Positions 15,597 through 21,678 of a DNA stretch of 64,000 nucleotides are shown here, piece by piece (within the stretch, counting starts at the first letter, position 1; every line of letters begins with the position of its first letter). The position numbers and the translations under genes were made by a program. Source of the stretch: Yanghanlia sp047501535 (GTDB taxonomy: Bacteria > Pseudomonadota > Gammaproteobacteria > Burkholderiales > Burkholderiaceae_B); contig NZ_JAZDRJ010000015.1 in NCBI RefSeq assembly GCF_047501535.1, positions 1 through 64,000 on the forward strand, in the 5' to 3' direction. Under the pieces are notes generated by a model. That model saw only the letters and a program-made list of their open reading frames with translations. It searched no databases and was not told where the DNA came from.

Positions 15597-16115
15597 ATGT
15601 CTGCTATGTCATCCCCTGGTACTGCTATTCACTCTTCAAATTTTCGGGAAGCTCTCAGTCATTTTGCGTCCGGCATCACGGTTATCGCCTCACACATTGA
15701 TGACGAGCCGGTGGGCTTCACCTGCCAGTCGTTCTACAGCGTATCCATCAGCCCGCCGCTGGTCTCATTCAGCGTCATGTCCACTTCCGCCAGCTACCCA
15801 AAAATTCGCAAAGCCGGCCGGTTCATCGTCAATATACTGTCGGGCGAACAAAGTCATGTTTCCAACCAATTCGCGCGGCGCGGCACGGATAAATGGCAAG
15901 GCATCCGTTGGCAGAAGTCACCCTTGGGCAACCCCATCATTGCCGACAGCCTGCACTGGCTTGATTGCGAAATCCACGCTGAATACCCCGCCGGGGATCA
16001 CCTGATCGTCATCGGTGAAGTCAAGGCGTTGGGCCGACAAGCTGCGCCAGCGGCAGAGCCCTTGCTGTACTTCAAAGGGCAATACCGTAATCTTGCTGTG
16101 TTGTGCGAGGCTTAA
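15597..16115 (+). CDS. flavin reductase (HpaC/RutF-like), probable MesX partner
   Basis: Flavin reductase-like domain protein of 172 residues with the FMN-binding pattern: FREALSHFASGITVIAS, GFTCQSFYSVSISPPLVSFSV and GRFIVNILS. Such proteins supply reduced flavin to two-component monooxygenases. The location just after mesX-mesD suggests it feeds reduced flavin to MesX, which is inference. The gap to mesD is 86 bp and the ribosome site is weak. An alternative ATG lies at 15606. Confidence 0.85.
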   Translation: MSAMSSPGTAIHSSNFREALSHFASGITVIASHIDDEPVGFTCQSFYSVSISPPLVSFSVMSTSASYPKIRKAGRFIVNILSGEQSHVSNQFARRGTDKWQGIRWQKSPLGNPIIADSLHWLDCEIHAEYPAGDHLIVIGEVKALGRQAAPAAEPLLYFKGQYRNLAVLCEA

Positions 16116-16163
16116 TTCGGCCAAGTGCGCGGCTCAACCTTTTCAGTTGGCTTCGGTATTTCC

Positions 16164-16538
16164 TCAAGCCACTTGTAGCGAACCCTGCGCCCCCATCAAC
16201 AAATCAATGACATCGGGAGCCGTGATAATCTCATAGCGTGCGTCCATTTGCTCTTCAGTAAAGCCGTTATGCACCATACAAGATTTGCACACAGCCACCC
16301 GCCCGCCCTGATCCAGGTATTTCTGCAAAAGATCCGCCGCCGGCTCAAAAGGTTGGCCAATATCCATACCGTCGGCAGCGCCTGGCACGCCAAGCTCAAC
16401 ACCCTCAGCCATCAGAATCAGGCAGCTTGAATGCCCCTTGATTCTCGCATTCAAAGCCATTGTCAAAGCGACTGTGACTTTGTCAGGATTGCCTGAACCA
16501 TGGAATAAGGTAGACACATAATCAGCGGTCTGCAGCAT
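16164..16538 (-). CDS. DsrE/DsrF-like family protein
   Basis: Small protein of 124 residues from the ATG at 16538, which has ribosome site GGAGAG. The frame is open 11 codons further upstream, but without such a site. The DsrE fold shows in KVTVALTMALNARIKGHSSCLILMAEGVEL, and two cysteines in VCKSCMVHNG suggest sulfur transfer or redox use. The family includes sulfur-carrier subunits, but this lone gene has no Dsr or Tus partners nearby. The role is unknown. Confidence 0.8.
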   Translation of the reverse strand: MLQTADYVSTLFHGSGNPDKVTVALTMALNARIKGHSSCLILMAEGVELGVPGAADGMDIGQPFEPAADLLQKYLDQGGRVAVCKSCMVHNGFTEEQMDARYEIITAPDVIDLLMGAQGSLQVA

Positions 16539-16769
16539 GGGAACTCTCCAGTCAATTGTGCGTTCTGGCACGATAAATATTCGATCTTACTAAACTAAGA
16601 GGGTGTCGGCCTGTCCTTTCTACAATAGTCGGAAGCGTTGCCAAAAACAAAGCCGGGGCATTCCGGCTCCGGAAGCACGCTAAAAGCACAAATACAGGAT
16701 GCGCCACGGAACGGATGGAATCTGGCAAGTTCGCCATCTGACGAGAACAAGGGCCTCACAGCCCAGGAT

Positions 16770-17117
16770 TCACTCAAAAAGAATGGCTTCAATTCGAGCC
16801 AGAACCTCGTCAACAATGGATTGCGGCACAGCTTCTTTGAGCCGTACTTTGCGCGCCCGCCAATCCAGCGACTTCAACTGGTGGCAGTGCACAGCACCCT
16901 GAGTGTCTGTGCCCGCCCCCATCAACGTGACTACCGTTCCATAAGTTCTGGCCGCTGCCGCGGCCCCTTGCGAAATCGGACAAATCATCGCCAACCCTTG
17001 CTGGTTGAAGACCTTGCCGCTCAGAACTAGACCAAAGTGCGGGCCTTTCATCTCTCGCCCGGAAGATGGGTCAAATTCGAGATGCACGATGTCGCCACGA
17101 TTAGGCACGTAAGCCAT
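16770..17117 (-). CDS. MazF/ChpB-type mRNA interferase toxin
   Basis: Toxin of a type II pair, a sequence-specific endoribonuclease, 115 residues. The family start is clear: YVPNRGDIVHLEFDPSSGREMKGPHFGLVLS. It includes the conserved Arg and Gly-Asp, then AMICPISQG and HCHQLKSLDWRARK, the pattern of the second catalytic region. Its ATG overlaps the antitoxin stop by one base, so translation is coupled. It should be held inactive by the upstream MazE-like protein. Confidence 0.93.
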   Translation of the reverse strand: MAYVPNRGDIVHLEFDPSSGREMKGPHFGLVLSGKVFNQQGLAMICPISQGAAAAARTYGTVVTLMGAGTDTQGAVHCHQLKSLDWRARKVRLKEAVPQSIVDEVLARIEAILFE

Positions 17118-17362
17118 CAGCCGTCCTCCAGTCCTACCGAAGGCATTTCTTCCCAGCCCTCGGCACGAGGCAAACCTTCAGGCATTTCGGCCATCAGGTC
17201 GGTCAGCTTATAGCGCGGGCGGGCAGGTGCCTCGACGGTCATCTTCTTTCCCTGAAGATGCAACTCAACCTGAGAACCTTCGCTAAGGCCGTTCTGTTCG
17301 ACAAACACCTTGGGAACGGTCATCACGAGCGAACCGCCTGCTTTACGTAGCGTTTGAAGCAT
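17117..17362 (-). CDS. MazE/AbrB-type antitoxin
   Basis: Antitoxin of 81 residues. The N-terminal swapped-hairpin DNA-binding domain reads LRKAGGSLVMTVPKVFVEQNGLSEGSQVEL, the SpoVT/AbrB fold of MazE-like proteins. The C-terminal tail is acidic and probably wraps the toxin. The ribosome site AGGAG lies 7 bp upstream of the ATG. Two palindromes in the promoter are likely binding sites for this protein or the complex, giving autoregulation. Confidence 0.92.
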   Translation of the reverse strand: MLQTLRKAGGSLVMTVPKVFVEQNGLSEGSQVELHLQGKKMTVEAPARPRYKLTDLMAEMPEGLPRAEGWEEMPSVGLEDG

Positions 17363-17382
17363 AGAGGTCTCCTGTTTATTCT

Positions 17383-17397
17383 GAACTTAATAAGTTC
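17383..17397 (-). promoter_or_regulatory. operator-like palindrome in the mazEF leader
   Basis: GAACTTA-A-TAAGTTC is a perfect 7+1+7 palindrome between the -10 box and the mazE ribosome site. AbrB-fold antitoxins bind such sites. Confidence 0.5.
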
Positions 17398-17398
17398 T

Positions 17399-17438
17399 AT
17401 TTTAGTAGTACTATTTATCCTACACAAGTAGGATAAAT
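17399..17438 (-). promoter_or_regulatory. mazEF promoter with a second palindrome
   Basis: On the minus strand TTGTGT (17427-17422) and TAAAAT (17404-17399) are 17 bp apart. The -35 box lies across the loop of a perfect 11-bp inverted repeat, ATTTATCCTAC (17413-17423) and GTAGGATAAAT (17428-17438). A protein on this palindrome would block the -35 box. Confidence 0.5.
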
Positions 17439-17464
17439 ATATCCGATTGAATAAACGCTTCAAG

Positions 17465-17761
17465 AATCACAATCGCCTGCCCCCGGTGTTTGTCAACAAT
17501 GATGTCCGTTTTCTTCATGCGGCGCGGCTGAGTTTGTGATCGTCGGCGGCACTTACTTTCGGCGGGTTTAACCACACCTCGCCAATTGGGTTCCAGTCAC
17601 GCGTGTGGCGGCCCTTCCAACGCTGAGGCATGGCTTGTTTCGCCGCTTCGTAGACGGTGCGGCGGCGTTCAAGAATGGCGTGCTCCTGCCCATAATGTCG
17701 CTGCTCGGGTGTCACGAACTTGATGCCGCTGTGGCGGTGCTCCGTGTTGTACCAAGTCACG
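17465..17761 (-). mobile_element. truncated IS3-family element (3' part with right end)
   Basis: Contains the C-terminal end of a transposase and about 50 bp of terminal sequence. The terminal sequence TCAACAATGATGTCCG (17493-17508, plus strand) and the CCCCC run at 17480-17484 mirror the IS end at 103-128. Both copies would belong to the same family. The 5' part is gone: at about 17760 the sequence changes abruptly into an IS110-type transposase gene on the other strand. Confidence 0.6.
17515..17760 (-). pseudogene. IS3-family transposase OrfB, C-terminal fragment
   Basis: The frame reads RFVTWYNTEHRHSGIKFVTP, then HAILERRRTVYEAAKQAMPQ and a tail with NPIGEVWLNPP. This is the end of the DDE integrase domain of IS3-family OrfB, just after the catalytic Glu region, followed by the usual basic tail. 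Upstream of about 17760 the open frame continues only by reading the IS110 gene backwards. The catalytic residues are missing, so it is inactive. Confidence 0.75.
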
Positions 17762-18541
17762 AAGCGCAACAAGAACGACGCAGCCGACGCCGAAGCGATC
17801 TGCGTGGCGGCAACCCGTCCCGAGATGCCTACGGTTCCTGTGAAGACGGCAAGCCAGCAGTCGATTCTCTCCATTCACCGCGCCCGTCAGGGTTTTGTGA
17901 AGGCAAGGACTGCGCAAGCCAACCAGATCCGCGGGCTGCTGGCCGAATTCGGCTTCGTGATTCCGCAAGGCATCATCCACCTTGGCAAAAGCGTGCCGGA
18001 GATCATTGAGGATGGCGACAATGACCTACCGGGCAGCTTCCGGCTCTTGATCTTGCGCTTGCTGGATCATCTGAAAGTGCTCGACAACCAGGTCGAGGAA
18101 CTGGAGGCTGAGATCGTGCGCTGGCATAGGGAGAATGAGGCAAGCAAACGCCTGTCCGAAGTGCCCGGTATCGGCCCCATGACGGCAAGTGCCTTAGTAG
18201 CCTCGGTGGGAGACGCACGTAACTTTAAAAACGGTAGACAGCTCGCAGCCTGGTTGGGGCTCGTGCCACGGCAGCACTCCTCGGGGGGCAAGCCCACACT
18301 TCTGGGCATTAGCAAGCGTGGCGATACATATCTGCGCACACTACTCATTCATGGCGCTCGCGCTGTGTTGCGCTTTGGGCAAGCCCAGCCGGATTCACAG
18401 CTGTGGACAGAACGGCTTCTGGCACGACGTCACAAGAACGTCGCGGCGGTAGCGCTTGCCAACAAGAACGCACGCATCGTGTGGGCATTGCTTGCACACG
18501 AGCGTAGGTTCCGGTGCGACTACGCGCAGAACGCCGCGTAG
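17762..18541 (+). pseudogene. IS110/IS1111-family transposase, N-terminally truncated
   Basis: From KRNKNDAADAEAI at 17762 to the TAG, about 259 residues match the middle and C-terminal parts of IS110-family transposases. The C-terminal domain includes LSEVPGIGPMTASALVAS, NGRQLAAWLGLVPRQHSSGG and LLGISKRGDTYLRTLLIHGA, with the serine region of that domain. The first 80-90 residues, with the start of the RuvC-like DEDD domain, are lost at the junction with the IS3 fragment. The open frame could start at an ATG in that fragment (17720), but such a protein would lack the first catalytic Asp. Confidence 0.85.
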
Positions 18542-18783
18542 CCGCACCGGCTGATTATAAGAATCTCCAGGGACGATTTCACAGGAGCATAGAGACCTAC
18601 CACCGATTGCACAGGCAATTCATGACGTGATGGCGTAACAGGTAAGACCGTGGTCGGAAAACCTCACCTCAGTCCAGTGCCACAGAGCACGATATTGTGA
18701 TCAGGAGCCGACCAGCATATTCCATCAGGGACATGGGGCGACGGCCTCAGACAAAAGTCCGGATCTATGGCAGCAATCATTAC
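17762..18783 (+). mobile_element. truncated IS110/IS1111-family element with 3' flank
   Basis: The transposase remnant is followed by about 240 bp of non-coding DNA (18542-18783) before the cas3 fragment. IS1111-group elements carry a long 3' non-coding end that encodes their bridge RNA, so this stretch may be the rest of the element. The outer border is inferred from where cas3-like coding stops (about 18784-18830). No gene is seen in the flank. Confidence 0.5.
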
Positions 18784-19158
18784 CTACCAACTATCACCGA
18801 TCGAAGGCTTGGCAAAATGGGGGCGACCATCTATGACAGAGGGGAAAGACAGGCCAGCCTGAATACATCTCTGCCGCCCTGCCTCCCACTTACTCTGAAA
18901 ACCAGGAATTGCCTTTCCAAAATCGTGCAAGCCGACCAGTGCCACCAGCCACCGAACCACCTCATCTTGCTTTAACCCGAAAGCTTGGATGGCCCAATTT
19001 CGGGTGCTTGCAGGCTCTCGGTTCAGGATTTCCTCGGCGACTGCCGCAACATCCAGCATATGCGCAAGAAGACCATGCCCGCCTTCCTCGGAGCTTTTCG
19101 CCCATAAAGCACGCACGGGGGGCGAAAGAGAAGAAAATCTCATGTCATAAAAATACAT
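18784..19158 (-). pseudogene. cas3: type I (probably I-E) cas3, N-terminal HD fragment
   Basis: The 124-residue frame starts like type I-E Cas3: RALWAKSSEEGGHGLLAHML, then DVAAVAEEIL and VRWLVALVGLHDFGKAIPGFQ. The first His (AHMLD) and the His-Asp pair (GLHDFGK) of the HD nuclease are present. A complete Cas3 has roughly 900 residues with a helicase domain. Here the frame stops after PHFAKPSIGDSW, next to the IS110 remnant. No other type I cas gene is in the window. It is best read as a relic cut by IS activity. ATG 19143 is an alternative start. Confidence 0.75.
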
Positions 19159-19423
19159 TTAATTACATATTCCAGATTTTAGAGTCCAACACCAAACCGG
19201 GAAAGCGGCATTAACCCGAAGCAGCGCTGAGCGCATCGCGCCCCATCGATTGGCATGGTTTGGCGATGGACTTACACCAAAATCACACCAAGAAAATAGC
19301 CCGTAACTTGGGGCATATCCTGGCGTGTTGACATACCTTTGATAGCGCTCGCCCTGGCCTTCTTCTGCACGCCTTCCCCTTACTCTAGGTAGCTCATCTC
19401 CGTCAGAGGGGGAACCTTCTCAC
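19159..19423. other. intergenic stretch between the cas3 relic and abiE
   Basis: No convincing gene, RNA or repeat is seen. It separates the cas3 relic (minus strand) from the abiE promoter (plus strand), so it should hold the old cas3 promoter. Confidence 0.4.
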
Positions 19424-19452
19424 TTCTAAAATGTCAGATATTAGGGTATAGT
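19424..19452 (+). promoter_or_regulatory. candidate abiE promoter
   Basis: TTCTAA (19424-19429) and TATAGT (19447-19452) are 17 bp apart, 22 bp upstream of the abiEi ATG. The ribosome site is GAGG. AbiEi antitoxins repress their own promoters, but no clear inverted repeat is visible here. Confidence 0.45.
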
Positions 19453-19473
19453 TTCTCACCAATCGAGGCGTCT

Positions 19474-20070
19474 ATGAACACACTACCTCAAGCTATCCTG
19501 AAGCAAGCACAATCCCTCCCTGAAGGAGGCGTTCTGTCGCCCAAGGAATTTCTGCATCTCGGTAGTCGCGCCGCGATTGACCAGGCGTTCTCCCGGTTAA
19601 ACAAGGAAGGAAAACTGCTGCGCGTCGCCCGTGGCGCTTACGTTGCCCCGGTGTCCAGCCGATTTGGCGCACGAGCGCCGTCTCCCGAAAAAGTGGTTCA
19701 GGCACTCGCTGAACAAAATGGCGAGATTGTCGTGCCGCATGGCGCCAGTTCAGCCAATGTCTTGGGGTTAACTCAACAAGTACCCATCCGTGAGGTCTAC
19801 CTCACATCTGGGAAAACGCGCGAACTCACGCTTGGCCATTCGACCGTGCTCGTCAAGCACGCACCGCGCTGGATGATGGCACTGGGCTCGCGTCCCGCTG
19901 GTGCAGCGGTGCGTGCCCTGGCCTGGATGGGACCTACTCACGTCAGCAAATCCCTAGCGTCACTACACCGCACCCTACCTAGCTCCGAGTGGCAAGCTCT
20001 TGTAAGCGCACGGGCTGGCCTGCCTGGCTGGATGGCTCAAGCCATCGGCAAGGAGGCGATGCATGGCTGA
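19474..20070 (+). CDS. abiEi: AbiEi-type antitoxin (type IV toxin-antitoxin, DUF6088-like)
   Basis: A 198-residue protein with an N-terminal winged helix: GGVLSPKEFLHLGSRAAIDQAFSRLNKEGKLLRVARGAYV in successive segments is the AbiEi/DUF6088 signature. A C-terminal antitoxin domain follows. It should repress the operon and counter the nucleotidyltransferase toxin without binding it, as in other type IV pairs. It overlaps the toxin gene by 8 bp. AbiE systems cause abortive infection with phages and stabilise mobile DNA. Confidence 0.88.
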   Translation: MNTLPQAILKQAQSLPEGGVLSPKEFLHLGSRAAIDQAFSRLNKEGKLLRVARGAYVAPVSSRFGARAPSPEKVVQALAEQNGEIVVPHGASSANVLGLTQQVPIREVYLTSGKTRELTLGHSTVLVKHAPRWMMALGSRPAGAAVRALAWMGPTHVSKSLASLHRTLPSSEWQALVSARAGLPGWMAQAIGKEAMHG

Positions 20071-21103
20071 ATCCTTTTTCGACCTCAGCAAAGCAGATCA
20101 ACGAGAAGCATTGGAATATGCCCGCGCCCAATCAGGCCGCCCCGCCCATCTTCTGGAAAAGGACATCTGGGTGGTCTGGGTCCTACACGCTCTCTTTGAC
20201 TCCTCGTTAACGAATGATCTGACCTTCAAGGGTGGCACATCACTATCCAAGGTCTACAAAATCATTGACCGTTTCTCTGAAGATATTGATCTCACGTATG
20301 ACATTCGTAAGCTGATCCCGGATTTACTTGGCGATGACGGAGAATTGCCATCCAGCCGCAGCCAGGCAAACAAATGGACCAAGGCTGTCCGAAGTCGCCT
20401 CCCTGACTGGATCACAAGCGAAGTGCTGCCCATTCTGCAACAGGCTCTGAATCGCTACAATCTCGACGCACGCATCGAGCTTGGTGGTCAAGATAATGAC
20501 AAACTACTACTGCGCTACCCTGCATTAATGCAAGGCACAGGTTATGTAGCACCGATCGTCACTCTGGAATTTGGTGGCCGGGCCACCGGTGAACCCCATC
20601 AGGTACATGAGGTCGCCTGCGATATCGCCGAACACCTCCCAGACATAGTGCTTCCAACGGCCTCACCAGTGGTAATGAGCGTCAGTCGCACCTTTTGGGA
20701 AAAAGCCACAGCAGCACATGTATTCTGTGCTCAAGGACGAATGCGCGGTGAGCGCTACGCACGACACTGGCATGATCTGGCAGCAATCGCCCGAAGCCCT
20801 TATTTCGCCCCGACAATCTCTGACCGCGAAGTGGCAATGGCCGTTGCCCGTCATAAATCGTGTTTTTTTATCGAAAAAGATATCAAGGGCCAAGTCATCG
20901 ATTACTTAGCTGCGACGACCGGACATTTGCAAATTGTTCCAACAGGCGAAGCCAAGGTTGCTCTGGAGCATGACTACGCCGCCATGCTCGCAGATGACAT
21001 AATGCTGGGTGAGGCTCTGCCTTTTGACGAGTTATTGAAAGCCTGCGTTGACCTTGAAACAAAAACAAACAAGGCTGCCCATGAAGAATCACGCCATCCA
21101 TAA
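20063..21103 (+). CDS. abiEii: AbiEii-type nucleotidyltransferase toxin
   Basis: Toxin of 346 residues in the DUF1814/AbiEii family of DNA polymerase beta-like nucleotidyltransferases. The catalytic motifs are visible: FKGGTSLSKVYKIIDRFSED with the Gly-Gly-Thr-Ser, then the Asp-x-Asp in EDIDLTYD. A later Lys and Asp pair lies in ERYARHWHDLAAI. Related toxins add nucleotides to tRNA and stop growth. All motifs appear intact. Co-translated with the antitoxin through the 8-bp overlap. Confidence 0.92.
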   Translation: MAESFFDLSKADQREALEYARAQSGRPAHLLEKDIWVVWVLHALFDSSLTNDLTFKGGTSLSKVYKIIDRFSEDIDLTYDIRKLIPDLLGDDGELPSSRSQANKWTKAVRSRLPDWITSEVLPILQQALNRYNLDARIELGGQDNDKLLLRYPALMQGTGYVAPIVTLEFGGRATGEPHQVHEVACDIAEHLPDIVLPTASPVVMSVSRTFWEKATAAHVFCAQGRMRGERYARHWHDLAAIARSPYFAPTISDREVAMAVARHKSCFFIEKDIKGQVIDYLAATTGHLQIVPTGEAKVALEHDYAAMLADDIMLGEALPFDELLKACVDLETKTNKAAHEESRHP

Positions 21104-21275
21104 ATCCACCGAAGCTCCGCAGCAAACCATTACAGAGGGCAAGCGAGTCTTCAAGTTTCCCTATAAGCGAATCCCGGTTGTCACCAGCGAAATGTGGGAA
21201 CGCATGGAGAACGCCGCCCGCGTACCACGCAAAGATCAGCGCTACCCGGTGATAATTGAAGCGCCTGACGTCTGA
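21081..21275 (+). CDS. small unknown protein overlapping the end of abiEii
   Basis: A 64-residue frame from ATG 21081 overlaps the toxin gene by 23 bp. It reads MKNHAIHKSTEAPQQ, then KRVFKFPYKRIPVVTSEMWE and ends VIIEAPDV. It is basic in the middle and has no membrane segment. The overlap with abiEii and a weak AAGG site upstream favour translation as a third gene of the operon. I do not recognise a family. Confidence 0.35.
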   Translation: MKNHAIHKSTEAPQQTITEGKRVFKFPYKRIPVVTSEMWERMENAARVPRKDQRYPVIIEAPDV

Positions 21276-21678
21276 CGCGGTTGAGCACGAACCCCTTCCT
21301 GAGATGACGCATTTTTGACATTTCAATGCGGATTTTTGAGGGATGGCTCTGTACTTCCAGTCCTTGATGAAACCTACGCCAAAACATACGCCCCACATAC
21401 GATTTATTGCCATGAATATGGAATAAACGCAAAAACCCGCCTTTTGCACGTCTGCGTGTCGCAGACACCCTACCCGAAGATAGGACGTGTGGCGGGTGTG
21501 TTGAACAAATTCTAACCCGACCAATGCCAGGATGCAGCTGCACCGGGCTCCAACCACAACGCCCCCCCCCCGCTCCTACTACAATAGCCAGACGCCGCCG
21601 CGATGGCTGGGTCGGACTTTTCCACCCTCCTGAAATACGCGTTAACTCACATCCAAAGCCACACACCCCATACGCTTG
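21276..21678. other. 403-bp gap before mutS with a structured segment
   Basis: No credible gene is seen. Bases 21435-21497 can fold: outer arms ACCCGCC (21435-21441) and GGCGGGT (21491-21497) enclose a perfect hairpin, GTCTGCG-TGT-CGCAGAC (21450-21466). It may be a terminator for the abiE operon, a small RNA or an IS end. The mutS promoter must lie in the last part. Confidence 0.35.

Noticed and set aside
17763..17874. Extension of the IS3 transposase fragment to 17874
   Set aside because: This part reads the IS110 gene on the wrong strand and does not match OrfB.
17720..18541. A full-length-looking transposase frame of 273 codons
   Set aside because: The first 14 codons come from the neighbouring IS3 fragment read backwards. 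The real IS110 part lacks its N-terminal catalytic region, so I call it a pseudogene.
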